Below the pieces are notes generated by a model. It searched no databases and was not told the DNA's origin. It worked only from the letters and a program-made list of their open reading frames with translations. 59,898 bases of DNA from an uncultured Chthonomonas sp. (GTDB lineage: Bacteria; Armatimonadota; Chthonomonadetes; Chthonomonadales; Chthonomonadaceae), in NCBI GenBank assembly GCA_903859705.1, contig CAIONQ010000176.1, positions 1-59,898 of the forward strand, in the 5' to 3' direction. Positions 25,365 to 34,921 of the stretch are shown piece by piece. The number at the start of each line of letters is the position of its first letter. Within the stretch, counting starts at the first letter, position 1. The translations under genes were made by a program, and so were the position numbers.

Positions 25365-25565
25365 AGCCGCCTCCCATGCCAATATGAAGTTGTGTGAATT
25401 AAATACTAAACATATGTCTACATATATTAACTACATGCAGAAACGTGATTTTGAAAGATTGGCAAAAAAATCAGTTAAAAAAGGCGCAAAAGAACAACAG
25501 TACAGGGCCATTTTGCGCATGTGACAGGCAAATTTTGGGCCATAAGCCGATGGTTTCAATCCAGC
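25365..25565. other. AT-rich gap at the right end of the phage block
   Basis: This short AT-rich stretch (CATATGTCTACATATATTAA near 25411) separates terminase from host-type genes and should contain the late-operon promoter; no clean -35/-10 pair could be settled. A 36-codon plus-strand frame (25414-25524, MSTYINYMQKRDFERLAKK...) is basic and possible but lacks a ribosome-binding site. No att-like repeat could be paired inside the window. Confidence 0.35.
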
Positions 25566-26363
25566 TCAGCTTTTGGATTCTGTGTCTATCAGTACCGCCT
25601 TAAAAGCGATATAGAGTTTGTGTTTTCGCTGGTTTCTGCTATCGATCAACACCGTAACATATTTGCAACCACTTATTTTGGCCGCGTAATCCGCATATAC
25701 GGCAACGGTACCCTCAACACTATCACCGCTTGTAGTGCTGTACCGATACCTGAGTTTGTATGGGAGTGTGAGCTGGTTTGGATTAAGTGGCTCGAGATTC
25801 ACTATCTCAGCTGGCTCTACCTTGCCATATTGAAGCAAGCGCTGCTGGCCCCGAATTTCTGTTTCTACAAGCATAATGAGTGCGACAATAAATACCGAGC
25901 AAAAGCAGACAATAGCTGCCCAGTAGCCAACTTTCTGTTGAATAGACCCAGCATCCGGCACGCCGCCAATGCGCGATACATGAGGCTTGTTGGGCAGGTA
26001 TGTGAGAGCTATCGCGAAGCGTTCTGGTTGTGCGTTGTACTGATCCGGTGTCACCTCACTGTCGCCAGTGAAGTGTGTATTTGCCCCGGGCGGCAGGTAA
26101 CGATACTGGATGTGATACAGATTGGCACCACGATCCGCGATGATATATTTGCCAGTAACGGTTCCAAGAATAGTTACACCATGCGCGCGCAGCTGATTTA
26201 AAGTGCTTATATCCTGGTAGGCGTTTGCTGCTGCGATGCCACACACAATTACTATCAGCGCACGCAATACAATGCGCAGATTGCGTATAGGTACTGACCA
26301 CCGGGTTCGCCTCGGTGTAGCACCGGTGAGTTCGGGTTCAATATTCCAGCCACCAATTTGCAT
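25566..26363 (-). CDS. DUF3592-like membrane protein
   Basis: A 265-residue protein with two membrane helices (about 29-47, IVLRALIVIVCGIAAANAY, and 149-170, WAAIVCFCSVFIVALIMLV). Two extracytoplasmic beta segments follow the DUF3592 pattern: a G-x-V-T-G-K strand, then Y-R-Y then an F-A-I-A-L-T-Y-L-P close, repeated as KLRYRYSTTSGDSVEGTV after helix 2. Function of the family is unknown. It is the first host-like gene beyond the phage block and is divergent from the glycosidase-like gene. Confidence 0.6.
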   Translation of the reverse strand: MQIGGWNIEPELTGATPRRTRWSVPIRNLRIVLRALIVIVCGIAAANAYQDISTLNQLRAHGVTILGTVTGKYIIADRGANLYHIQYRYLPPGANTHFTGDSEVTPDQYNAQPERFAIALTYLPNKPHVSRIGGVPDAGSIQQKVGYWAAIVCFCSVFIVALIMLVETEIRGQQRLLQYGKVEPAEIVNLEPLNPNQLTLPYKLRYRYSTTSGDSVEGTVAVYADYAAKISGCKYVTVLIDSRNQRKHKLYIAFKAVLIDTESKS

Positions 26364-26409
26364 TGCGTTGAGTTCGCTTTACCGCCGCAGTATTCCTCCA
26401 GGACATACA

Positions 26410-27666
26410 ATGCAGGAATCTACAATGATGTCTGGAATGACCTTGTATCACATGTGGAGGTTGTTCGCCTTGCCAGCAAACTTAAAACGGTTCTGTGGAG
26501 CGGCGGTTGCGGTTTCGGTGGGGTTGATGTGCACTGCTTCTGCAGCACCACGCAGTAGCGACACTTCTCGTCCCTACGCTTCCTACAGCCATGGGCCATC
26601 TGCCTCTGCCAACTACTTTCCAATTGCTGTTTGGCTACAATCTCCCCAGAACGCAGCGCGCTACAAAGCAGCCGGCTTCAACCTGTATATTGGCCTCTGG
26701 CAGGGACCAACCGAAGCTCAACTCACCGAATTGAAGGCGGCAGGCATGCCCGTAATCTGCGAGCAGAACGCAGTTGGGCTTAAACACACGTCGGACCCCA
26801 CCATAGTAGGCTGGATGCATCAAGACGAACCGGATAACGCCCAGCCAATGAAAGCGGCCGATGGAAGCCAGACATATGGCCCCTGTGTACCGCCGCAAAA
26901 GATTGTAAAAGAATATTTAGAGATGAACAGGGCAGACCCTACTCGCCCGATATTGCTGAACCTGGGCCAGGGTGTTGCGGATGACACCTGGATAGGGCGA
27001 GGCAATGGCGCAAAACCTGAGGATTACGAAACCTATGTGAAGGGTGGAGACATAACTTCGTTTGATATCTACCCGTTCGCTTCAAATCTTCATGGCAGCG
27101 GCGAAAAAAATGTTGGATTTGTAGCCAACGGGGTTGATCGGCTCAAACGCTGGGCCGGGCCAACAAGGGTTGTGTGGAACTGCATTGAGTGCAGCCAGAT
27201 AGATGGAGCCACAAAGCCAACACCAGCTCAAACACGTGCTGAAGTTTGGATGTCGCTAATTCACGGCAGTCGTGGTTTGATCTACTTTGTACACCAGTTC
27301 AAACCGGCATTCAATGAACACGCATTGTTGGATGACCCCGCCATGCTGACTGAAGTTACCCGCACAAATAGACAGATCCAGGCACTGGCAACTATTTTGA
27401 ACCAGCCCGATGTGGCGCCATGTACTATTGTGCAGGCGGGCACGGGCAAGATAGACATCGTATGTAAGAAGAGTGGCGGCGTTGTGTGGCTGCTAAGTGT
27501 GAACCGAACTGGCACAGCCTGCGATGCGTTGTTGCCAATACAGGCAAATAGCGGTGCCGTTGCCGAGGCACAGGATGAAAACAGAAAGCTCCAGCTAGGA
27601 AATGGGCAGATTAAGGATCATTTTGAGCCCTGGCAGGTGCATATTTATCGCTTTGCCCGGCAGTAA
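26410..27666 (+). CDS. Exported TIM-barrel glycosidase-like protein
   Basis: About 418 residues from the ATG at 26410 (AGGA six bases upstream); the open frame extends upstream to 26236 but would overlap the divergent gene. A signal peptide is followed by FPIAVWLQSPQNAARYKAAG, the first strand-helix of a (beta/alpha)8 barrel. Candidate catalytic acids lie after strand 4 (GWMHQDEPDN) and in VVWNCIECSQ, spaced as in clan A glycoside hydrolases. The last 80 residues form a beta domain. Substrate unknown. A convergent terminator follows. Confidence 0.65.
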   Translation: MQESTMMSGMTLYHMWRLFALPANLKRFCGAAVAVSVGLMCTASAAPRSSDTSRPYASYSHGPSASANYFPIAVWLQSPQNAARYKAAGFNLYIGLWQGPTEAQLTELKAAGMPVICEQNAVGLKHTSDPTIVGWMHQDEPDNAQPMKAADGSQTYGPCVPPQKIVKEYLEMNRADPTRPILLNLGQGVADDTWIGRGNGAKPEDYETYVKGGDITSFDIYPFASNLHGSGEKNVGFVANGVDRLKRWAGPTRVVWNCIECSQIDGATKPTPAQTRAEVWMSLIHGSRGLIYFVHQFKPAFNEHALLDDPAMLTEVTRTNRQIQALATILNQPDVAPCTIVQAGTGKIDIVCKKSGGVVWLLSVNRTGTACDALLPIQANSGAVAEAQDENRKLQLGNGQIKDHFEPWQVHIYRFARQ

Positions 27667-27719
27667 AAAGGCGATAGCATTGCGGCTTCCTGAGCTTTAC
27701 CGCCACAGATTGCATTAAA

Positions 27720-27751
27720 AGATCCCCACCTCTACAATGAAGTGGGGATCT
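27720..27751. terminator. Bidirectional intrinsic terminator
   Basis: AGATCCCCAC (27720-27729) pairs perfectly with GTGGGGATCT (27742-27751), preceded by AAAA and followed by CTTGATTT. It lies between two convergent genes. Confidence 0.8.
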
Positions 27752-27779
27752 CTTGATTTGTGCCACGTATGGAGCCAGG

Positions 27780-29135
27780 TTAGCCTGCATCCACCCCTAA
27801 TTTTGCAAGGGCCATTACCAGCTCGTCCTCATTTCCAGAGCCAACAACCACTGACTTAACAACCCCATCTGTGCCAATAACAAACAGCGTTGGGATGGCG
27901 TTTACACCAAACTTGGTAGCCGCAATGCTCTTCTTCGGATCCCGCTCACCGGGATCAAACGCAAAGGTGAAAGAGTATTTGCTGCCAGCATTTTTCTTAA
28001 TCCAGGCATCAAACGGGCTCTTTTCATCAAACACATTAAGGCTAAGAACCACCACGTTTTGTTTCTTAATCTTCTGGTAAATCTGCTCCAGCCGGGGCAT
28101 CGCCTGCTGACACGGGCCACACCAGGTAGCCCATAGATCAAGCAGCACTATCTTGCCCTTGAAATCACTCAGGTGAATGGGCTTTCCCGCCGGATCAAAC
28201 GCAGTGAAATCTGGAGCCTTAACCCCTGCAGCAATCAGCTTACGTTCTTCCACTTCACGCGGAGCCTGGGCCTGGGCAACTGCTCCCGGAGCGGTGCTTG
28301 GGATAAGCGTTAACTGCGCGCCACTTGCTATGGTGGAGGCTTCCCACCACAGGCCCGCAATCTGAAATGGCTGATCCAGCATTATTTGCTCGCTCTGCAT
28401 CATCTTCATGCCATCAGCCCCGGTGGTAGATGCGCCACGAAAGGTACCATCTCCATCCAGATCGATAAACAACTGCAGTGGGCGGCGAGTGCGATCCGTT
28501 CGGCGAGCATTGATAAACAGACCATCGCTATTGTTCTCGGCAAGCAAAATGGGATAGGTTTTGCCGCCGATGGTAACTTTGCCGGAGCGAGCAGTAAACT
28601 TGGTATATCCCACACGGGCAGTGCCATGCTGCTTGTATATCATCAGCGTATAACTGCCCGCATCTTCCTCTTTAACCGGCCCACCCCAGGATGCATTAAC
28701 AGTTATAACACTTTGATAGTTGGCAACGCCATTGCTATCAATGGTTTTATCCCAGCCACCGGCGCCATCATCAGTTAAATCGCCATTCTGATTTCTGTCT
28801 ACATAGATCTTACCTGGGCCATTTTCTGGCTCATCCACGGCGAAGTAAGTAAAACTCTTAGGACCATTGCCCACCACAAATGCCCCGTACTTTGGTTTAC
28901 CCTTATAGGCTGGCTCTTTGTGAATTGCTGCAGGCTTAACCTCAACCAGCTGAACAGAAGCCGGCATGTAGCCCATAAAGTTCTTCTTCAGAGCATCCAT
29001 ATCCAGCGCATTGGCGGATAGAGAAAGGTCTACAGTTACGGGTTGCGGTGCCTGAGCCAACCCTGCCACTGGTAGGCCCAGCATTAGGGAGGCAGCAGCC
29101 ATACGGGGGATTATTGGGTGGCGTTTATGGTTCAA
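27780..29135 (-). CDS. Exported TlpA/ResA-type thioredoxin-fold protein
   Basis: A 451-residue protein with a signal peptide (MAAASLMLGLPVAGLAQA). The C-terminal 145 residues are a TlpA-like domain with the redox motif WATWCGPC and the cis-proline strand FGVNAIPTLFVI. The N-terminal 280 residues hold a beta-rich domain with acidic loops of EF-hand type (DRNQNGDLTDD, DLDGDGTF), probably calcium sites. Likely a periplasmic thiol-disulfide reductase. The enlarged N-terminus, also seen in Planctomycete/Armatimonadota relatives, has no known role. Confidence 0.8.
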   Translation of the reverse strand: MNHKRHPIIPRMAAASLMLGLPVAGLAQAPQPVTVDLSLSANALDMDALKKNFMGYMPASVQLVEVKPAAIHKEPAYKGKPKYGAFVVGNGPKSFTYFAVDEPENGPGKIYVDRNQNGDLTDDGAGGWDKTIDSNGVANYQSVITVNASWGGPVKEEDAGSYTLMIYKQHGTARVGYTKFTARSGKVTIGGKTYPILLAENNSDGLFINARRTDRTRRPLQLFIDLDGDGTFRGASTTGADGMKMMQSEQIMLDQPFQIAGLWWEASTIASGAQLTLIPSTAPGAVAQAQAPREVEERKLIAAGVKAPDFTAFDPAGKPIHLSDFKGKIVLLDLWATWCGPCQQAMPRLEQIYQKIKKQNVVVLSLNVFDEKSPFDAWIKKNAGSKYSFTFAFDPGERDPKKSIAATKFGVNAIPTLFVIGTDGVVKSVVVGSGNEDELVMALAKLGVDAG

Positions 29136-29293
29136 AGTAGCTAAGCTCCTGACATCGGAATGGTATAAGGTTACCCTCTGTTCAGTTCATCACAACGATT
29201 GTTTAAAGTAAAAGCAGATGGTTTTGGCATAAATCTCCGCCGGTAAGCACATTCTCAGGTAACTGTACCGTTAACGACTGGTAAAATGTTGGC

Positions 29294-29764
29294 ATGGATC
29301 TCATCATCAAAATTGTTGCAAAATACCTTTTCGTACTTATCGGCCCAATTGCAGCCTACGTGTTCTGGAAAGCGGACGCACTGTCTCGCAAAACATTGAT
29401 TTTACGTGGGATTGTTGTGCTCGTTCTGGGCATAGTTCTTGCAAAAGGGGCCGGAGCTCTCTATTTTGAGCCCCGGCCCTTCGTAACGCTACATCGCGCA
29501 CCACTATTCCCGCATGAGGCAGACAACGGCTTTCCATCCGACCATACCCTGCTGGTATTCGCCTGTGCCTTCCTGCTATATCCCTTTAATAAACGGGCTG
29601 CGGGCGCAAGCATGGTAGTTGGCGCTATGGTAGGCGGCGCACGCATCGCAGCGCTAGTTCACAGCCCACTCGATATCGCCACCAGCACAGTGTTCGCCCT
29701 GATCTCCGGGGTAGTGGCAGCAAAAGCAATAAAGCTACCGCAACCTCAAACGCCTGAGGGATAA
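29294..29764 (+). CDS. PAP2-family phosphatase (undecaprenyl-diphosphatase-like)
   Basis: A 156-residue protein with about five membrane helices. The three-part phosphatase signature is complete: K-x6-RP (KGAGALYFEPRP), PSDH (FPSDHTLLVF) and R-x5-H-x3-D (ARIAALVHSPLD). This set and size match BcrC-type enzymes that recycle undecaprenyl pyrophosphate for envelope synthesis and confer bacitracin tolerance; substrate identity is inferred from the family. Divergent from the TlpA gene with a 158-bp shared upstream region. Confidence 0.85.
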   Translation: MDLIIKIVAKYLFVLIGPIAAYVFWKADALSRKTLILRGIVVLVLGIVLAKGAGALYFEPRPFVTLHRAPLFPHEADNGFPSDHTLLVFACAFLLYPFNKRAAGASMVVGAMVGGARIAALVHSPLDIATSTVFALISGVVAAKAIKLPQPQTPEG

Positions 29765-29800
29765 TTTGTCCTCGTTCCCTCTTACATCTTCCCTCGTTTC

Positions 29801-31483
29801 CTATGCTCCAGGCTTCTTCTCCTCTGCTTCTGGCACCGCGTGCACGGTTTCGCCTTCCTGCAGATCATCCGACGGATTGGAGATGAGAGTTTCTGTGCCC
29901 TTCAAACCCTTTACTATCTGGATAGTGGCACCGTAATCCTTGCCAACCTTTATCTCCACAAAGTGAACCTTGCCATCCTCAACGGTAGCAACGCGCATGC
30001 CTTTTGCATTGATAATAAGGGTGTTGGAAGGGATAACCGTCTCTTTGCCTGCCGCAGCGGTTTTGAACCTAACCTGCGCAAACATTCCCGCTTTGAGCGC
30101 TCCATCCAGGTTGGGTATACGAACTTCGGTTAGCATGGTACGAGAATTTGCATCCAGCGCACCGGCAGTCTTTGCAACTACTCCGGCAAATGCCCGTTTG
30201 GGATACTCCGCCAGTTCTACTGTTGCCTGCGATCCTGGCTTCATCAGCCTTACATACGCCTGAGGCACATTTACAGAAATTCGCACCATACCCGTGCTGG
30301 CAATGCCGAACAGGCCGTTGCTTGGTGCCGTACCGTTTACTCCGCCAATGGCGCTGCCGCCCGCATTTACCAACGCGCCAATATCCACATTGCGTGAAGT
30401 AATAACACCATCAAAAGGTGCCACAACCTTCTCGAAGCTCTTTAAAGTAGAGAAGCGTTGTGCATTTGCCGCACTCGATAACACCGCAGCCTGATTGGCC
30501 TGCACCGTAGACTTGCTTACATTAACGCTCGCCTGCGCCGCATGCGATGCCGCTACAGAACTGTTCAACACTGATTTCGCTGCCTCTAAACTCTCTTTTG
30601 AAGCATCGAGGTCCGATCGGGATGCGTTAACTGCCGCGCGTGCTGCAGCAACAGCCTGCCGTGCCGCTTCCACATCGCTCTGGGCCGAGGCAATGGCCGC
30701 GCTCACTGCCTGAACAGTGGCAGAGGCTGTTTTGAATGCGGCCTCGGCCTGATCCTGGTTTTGCCGTGTATCAAACCCCTGTTTAACCAGGTCAACGTAC
30801 CTATCTCGGGTGATCTTAGCAAACGAGAGTTGTGCTTCGGCCTGCTTCATATTGGCATTTTGCTGCACCACAGTTTGCCGGGCATGCGCGAGCTGAGCCT
30901 CTGTCTGGCTCAGCGCTGCTGTTGCCTGCACGCCCTTAGCCTCTACACTCTGCACAACTGCCTGTGCCTGCCGCACTGCAGCACGCTGCTGGGCAACTGT
31001 GGCCTCTGCCTGCGCGGCCGCTGCCGTTTGCCTGGCAACATCTGCCTGGCTCTGCCGCACGCTTGCCCGAGATTGCTCTGTTTGAGCATCGGCCTGAACT
31101 ACCTGTTGATCGAGATCGGGCGATTCAATAATCGCCAATACGTCACCGGCTTTAACTACTGAGCCAATATCCACAAATCTCTGCTTCAGATACCCCGTAG
31201 AACGGGCGTTAACGGCCGCCTCCTCCACCGCCTGAATACCACCGGGCAGCGTAAGATCCGTGGCTTTTGCTTTCTTCGGCACTACAACCGTTACATCAGG
31301 TATGGCACTTGTGGCCTCCTGTGCCATAGCAGAAAGGCGCGAAGTGTTATGCAAACGTGGCAGCTCTCCGAATACGAAGAGGCCAACAAGCGCAATACCC
31401 ACAACGCACACAATAAGCCGTATTTTGCCGGGTTTTGCTGCCGGTATGGCATGCATTCCGCCGGTATCTTCCCCATGATTCAT
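29801..31483 (-). CDS. RND efflux periplasmic adaptor (HlyD/MFP family)
   Basis: About 560 residues from the ATG at 31483 (GAGG nine bases upstream). One N-terminal membrane helix (LIVCVVGIALVGLFVFGEL) is followed by a lipoyl half-motif (GSVVKAGDVLAIIESPDL), a very long A/Q-rich coiled coil (about residues 130-340), the second lipoyl half (EKVVAPFDGVITSRNVDIG), a beta-barrel and a membrane-proximal domain. It lies 15 bp downstream of the RND permease. The hairpin is longer than in AcrA-type adaptors. No outer-membrane factor gene is adjacent. Confidence 0.85.
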   Translation of the reverse strand: MNHGEDTGGMHAIPAAKPGKIRLIVCVVGIALVGLFVFGELPRLHNTSRLSAMAQEATSAIPDVTVVVPKKAKATDLTLPGGIQAVEEAAVNARSTGYLKQRFVDIGSVVKAGDVLAIIESPDLDQQVVQADAQTEQSRASVRQSQADVARQTAAAAQAEATVAQQRAAVRQAQAVVQSVEAKGVQATAALSQTEAQLAHARQTVVQQNANMKQAEAQLSFAKITRDRYVDLVKQGFDTRQNQDQAEAAFKTASATVQAVSAAIASAQSDVEAARQAVAAARAAVNASRSDLDASKESLEAAKSVLNSSVAASHAAQASVNVSKSTVQANQAAVLSSAANAQRFSTLKSFEKVVAPFDGVITSRNVDIGALVNAGGSAIGGVNGTAPSNGLFGIASTGMVRISVNVPQAYVRLMKPGSQATVELAEYPKRAFAGVVAKTAGALDANSRTMLTEVRIPNLDGALKAGMFAQVRFKTAAAGKETVIPSNTLIINAKGMRVATVEDGKVHFVEIKVGKDYGATIQIVKGLKGTETLISNPSDDLQEGETVHAVPEAEEKKPGA

Positions 31484-31498
31484 TCGCAATATCCTCGC

Positions 31499-34400
31499 TT
31501 AACTTCCCGGACTATCCATCTCCGGGCTTGCGGGCGCCTTGCGGCGCAGAACGCTGTACAGAACAGGAACAAAGAAGAGGGTGGCGATTGTTGCCACGCC
31601 AAGGCCGCCAATAACCGCCCGGCCCAGAGGTGCGTTCTGTTCGCCCCCTTCTCCAAGGCCAAGAGACATCGGCAGCATGCCGATAACCATGGCAAGCGCG
31701 GTCATCATAACTGGCCGAAGCCGGGTAAACCCGGCCGCAAGCGCCGCCTGGTAGGCGTTATCCCCCTCCGCTCGCCTGTCGTTGGCAAACGTAATCACCA
31801 GAATACTGTTTGCGGTGGATACGCCCATACACATAATCGCTCCCATGAGCGAGGGCACACTGAATGTTGTTTGTGTTACAAACAGCATCCAAACTATGCC
31901 GCTAAGAGCTCCCGGCAACGCACCAATAATGATCAGCGGATCTATCCAGGATTGGAAGTTAACCACAATCAGCAGATAAACCAGCAGAATTGCGAACAGC
32001 AGGCCGGCACCAAGCCCCGTAAAGGAGGCATTCATGCTCTCCACCTGCCCCCGCACATTAATCGATGTTCCGCGAGGCAGCTTCTTGCTGTTCGCAGCAA
32101 TCACTTTATCTACTGCCCTGGAAACTGTACCCAGATCTCGCCCCTGAACATTGGCATAAACATCAAACACGTTCTGCACATTGTAGTGGCTTACTACCTG
32201 TGCGGATTGCCCGCGACCAACAGTAGAAACATTGCCCAGCAGGGTTTGTGTTTTGCCGCTGCTTGCCACAGGAGTATTGAGCAGTGCCTGAACCGAGTCG
32301 TTCTTATATTGCGGAGTTTGCGATGCCACAGAGTAGCTCACCCCGGATTTGGGATCCAGCCAGAAGCTCGGAGAACCCTGCCCGCTGGATGATAGGGAAA
32401 TAAGCAAGTTGCTTGCCACGTCGCTCTGCGTTAATCCAAGGCCCGCCGCCCTATCTCTATCCACATTTAGCAAGATGGAGGGCGTGGTAAGCACCTGGTG
32501 CACATGCACATCCACCGTTCCCGGTATCTTTTCAACCTCATGGCTTATCTTTTTCGCTAGCGCGTAGTTCTCTTCGCTTTTGCCTACCACCTGAATATCG
32601 ATGGGAGCTGGCAAACCAAAGTTCAAAATCTGATTTACTATATCGGCTGGCTGAAAGAAGAACTCTACATCCGGATACTTCTTCTTTAACCTCGCGCGCA
32701 GCTGCTCGATGGTCCTTTGTATGGGATGATGCTCTGGTGTTAAAGAAACCAGGATCTCTCCATCTGCATTGCCAATCGTTACGGTATCGCTTTGAGCCAG
32801 ATTGATACCGCTAACCGGCAAACCCACGTTATCTATAATAAGCTTCAGCTCATCCTTAGGTATCAAGGCACGAATTTCGTTATCCACACCATGGAATACG
32901 CGCTCAGTCTCCTCGAGCCGTGTGCCAGCGGGGCAGCGCACATGCAGCCTCAATTGGCCGGCATCCACGCTGGGGAAGAAATCTTGCCCCACAAAAGGTG
33001 CCAGTGCCAGAGATACTACAAAGAACACCGCGAATAACCCCAGCGTACCCATTGGGCGCTCCAGCGCGAAGCGCAAGATGCCGGCGTAGCTATCTCTAAA
33101 CCGCCCGAACACTGCGTTGAACCTCTGGTGCTGACGGAATATCCAGTCTCCCTGAGGTGTGCCGTCTCCCTCATCCCCATGGGTATACAACTTCAGCTCT
33201 TTTCGCAGCATCAGCTTTGCCATAACTGGCACCAGGGTCCGCGAGAGCAGGTACGAAGGGATCATTGCCCACACAACGGCAAGCGCCAGCGGCGTAAACA
33301 AAAACTTTGCGGGGCCATACAGAAAGATTACCGATATGAAAACGATGCAAATAGAGAGTGTAGACACCATGGTTGGCGTCGCAATCTGCTGCGCTCCATC
33401 CAAAATTGCCTTCTGAAGCGGCTTACCCTGCCCCAGATTTCGATGGATATTCTCAATCTCTACCGTGGCATCGTCCACCAGTATTCCAACAGCAAGCGCC
33501 AGGCCGCCCAGCGTCATAACATTCAGCGTCTGCCCCAGATACCCCAGAATAATGATGGAGCAAAGAATGGAGAGCGGGATAGACACGGCAATGATTAGGG
33601 TGCTGCGCCAGCTTCCCAAAAACAGCAGGATCATGGCCGCCGTAAGGCAGGCGGCAATTATTGCCTCACGCACAACCCCATCAATAGCGGCTCGCACAAA
33701 CACAGATTGATCCGCCATCGGAACAACTTTTAGCTCCGGCGGCAACGTAGCTGCAATCTTCGGAAGCGCAGCCTTCACACGCTCTACTACGCTCAGGGTG
33801 GAGGCATCGCCATTTTTCAGAACCGTAATCAGGGCAGAACGTCTGCCATCCGAGTTGATAATGTTGGTTTGTACGGTGTTTCCATCGCGCACATGCGCCA
33901 CATCACGCATATGGATGATAGCCCCGTTAATCACCTTCACCGGGATATCGTTTAACAGGTCCACGGCCGGTGGGCTGCTGTTAAGGAAAACGTTGTACTC
34001 GCGGCTGCCCATCTTCGCCACACCGGCAGGCAATATAAGGTTTTGAGCGCTTACGGCGGCAGTTACATCCTGTGGAGAAAGCCCCTTGGATTGCAGAGCC
34101 TGCAGATCCAGGTCTATCATTACCTGCCGCACCTTACCACCATAGGGTGAAGGGATGGAGGCACCCTGTACCGTTGCCAGTTGCGTTCGGATAAAGTTTG
34201 CACCGTAGTCGTACAGTTGTTGCTCACTCAGCGTTTTACTGCTGAGGCCAAGCTGTAAAATGGGCACGCTGGAGGCACTGTAGCGCAAAATAAGCGGCGG
34301 AGTTATTCCGGGCGGCATAATGCGCAGCAAAGTCTGGGTAATGGAGGTTAGCTGGGCAACCCCGGCCTCTATGCGGGCGCCAGGCTGGAAGAAGAATTTA

Positions 34401-34675
34401 ATTACTGTGATACCGGGGTAAGACTGAGACTCTATGTGCTCAATATCCGCCACGGTAGTAGTTGCAGAGCGTTCCGAGATGGTGCTGATGCGCTTGGCCA
34501 TCTCATCCGGCGCAATGCCACTGTACTGCCAGATAACGCTAACCACCGGGATGTCAATGTTAGGGAAGATATCCGTTGGGGTGCGCTGTATGGTTACCGT
34601 ACCAATAATGACGATAAGGATCGCCATAACAATAAATGTGTACGGTCTGCGAAGCGCTAACTGCACTATCCACAT
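31499..34675 (-). CDS. RND-family efflux permease (HAE1/AcrB-like)
   Basis: About 1058 residues from the ATG at 34675 (MWIVQLALRRPYTF); 22 further upstream codons look non-coding. Twelve membrane helices with the two large periplasmic loops of RND pumps. Diagnostic motifs: GGLALAVGILVDDATVEIEN with the paired proton-relay aspartates in helix 4, PTDIFPNIDIPVVSV near the N-terminus and FVGQDFFPSVDAGQLRLHV. It should form a tripartite proton-driven exporter with the adaptor just downstream. Substrate is unknown. Confidence 0.9.
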   Translation of the reverse strand: MWIVQLALRRPYTFIVMAILIVIIGTVTIQRTPTDIFPNIDIPVVSVIWQYSGIAPDEMAKRISTISERSATTTVADIEHIESQSYPGITVIKFFFQPGARIEAGVAQLTSITQTLLRIMPPGITPPLILRYSASSVPILQLGLSSKTLSEQQLYDYGANFIRTQLATVQGASIPSPYGGKVRQVMIDLDLQALQSKGLSPQDVTAAVSAQNLILPAGVAKMGSREYNVFLNSSPPAVDLLNDIPVKVINGAIIHMRDVAHVRDGNTVQTNIINSDGRRSALITVLKNGDASTLSVVERVKAALPKIAATLPPELKVVPMADQSVFVRAAIDGVVREAIIAACLTAAMILLFLGSWRSTLIIAVSIPLSILCSIIILGYLGQTLNVMTLGGLALAVGILVDDATVEIENIHRNLGQGKPLQKAILDGAQQIATPTMVSTLSICIVFISVIFLYGPAKFLFTPLALAVVWAMIPSYLLSRTLVPVMAKLMLRKELKLYTHGDEGDGTPQGDWIFRQHQRFNAVFGRFRDSYAGILRFALERPMGTLGLFAVFFVVSLALAPFVGQDFFPSVDAGQLRLHVRCPAGTRLEETERVFHGVDNEIRALIPKDELKLIIDNVGLPVSGINLAQSDTVTIGNADGEILVSLTPEHHPIQRTIEQLRARLKKKYPDVEFFFQPADIVNQILNFGLPAPIDIQVVGKSEENYALAKKISHEVEKIPGTVDVHVHQVLTTPSILLNVDRDRAAGLGLTQSDVASNLLISLSSSGQGSPSFWLDPKSGVSYSVASQTPQYKNDSVQALLNTPVASSGKTQTLLGNVSTVGRGQSAQVVSHYNVQNVFDVYANVQGRDLGTVSRAVDKVIAANSKKLPRGTSINVRGQVESMNASFTGLGAGLLFAILLVYLLIVVNFQSWIDPLIIIGALPGALSGIVWMLFVTQTTFSVPSLMGAIMCMGVSTANSILVITFANDRRAEGDNAYQAALAAGFTRLRPVMMTALAMVIGMLPMSLGLGEGGEQNAPLGRAVIGGLGVATIATLFFVPVLYSVLRRKAPASPEMDSPGS

Positions 34676-34921
34676 GGTAAAGCAATTCCCCCAACCATCG
34701 GTTAAAAGGCGCGTTGCACATTCGCCTGCCCACCAGGGCACACCGGATGGCGATTCGCCACTGTTTATTTAATATAGGTTAACAAAACACCTGCAAAGTT
34801 GCGTATATTTCAAAATGTTGAAAATTCCAACCTATCTCATCCAGCCGGCATCGGCAGGATAAGTACGGAAGAAGCACGAATCATTTATCATCTTTGCTTC
34901 GCCCTCCGGGAGTTTTGAATA

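Noticed and set aside
25414-25524. 36-residue plus-strand frame beside terminase, considered as a small terminase or regulator
   Set aside because: Too short for a small terminase, wrong strand and no ribosome-binding site; only mentioned as a possibility in the gap entry.
26236-26409. Upstream extension of the glycosidase-like gene
   Set aside because: It overlaps the divergent DUF3592-like gene and lacks a signal peptide; the ATG at 26410 has a ribosome-binding site and is followed by one.
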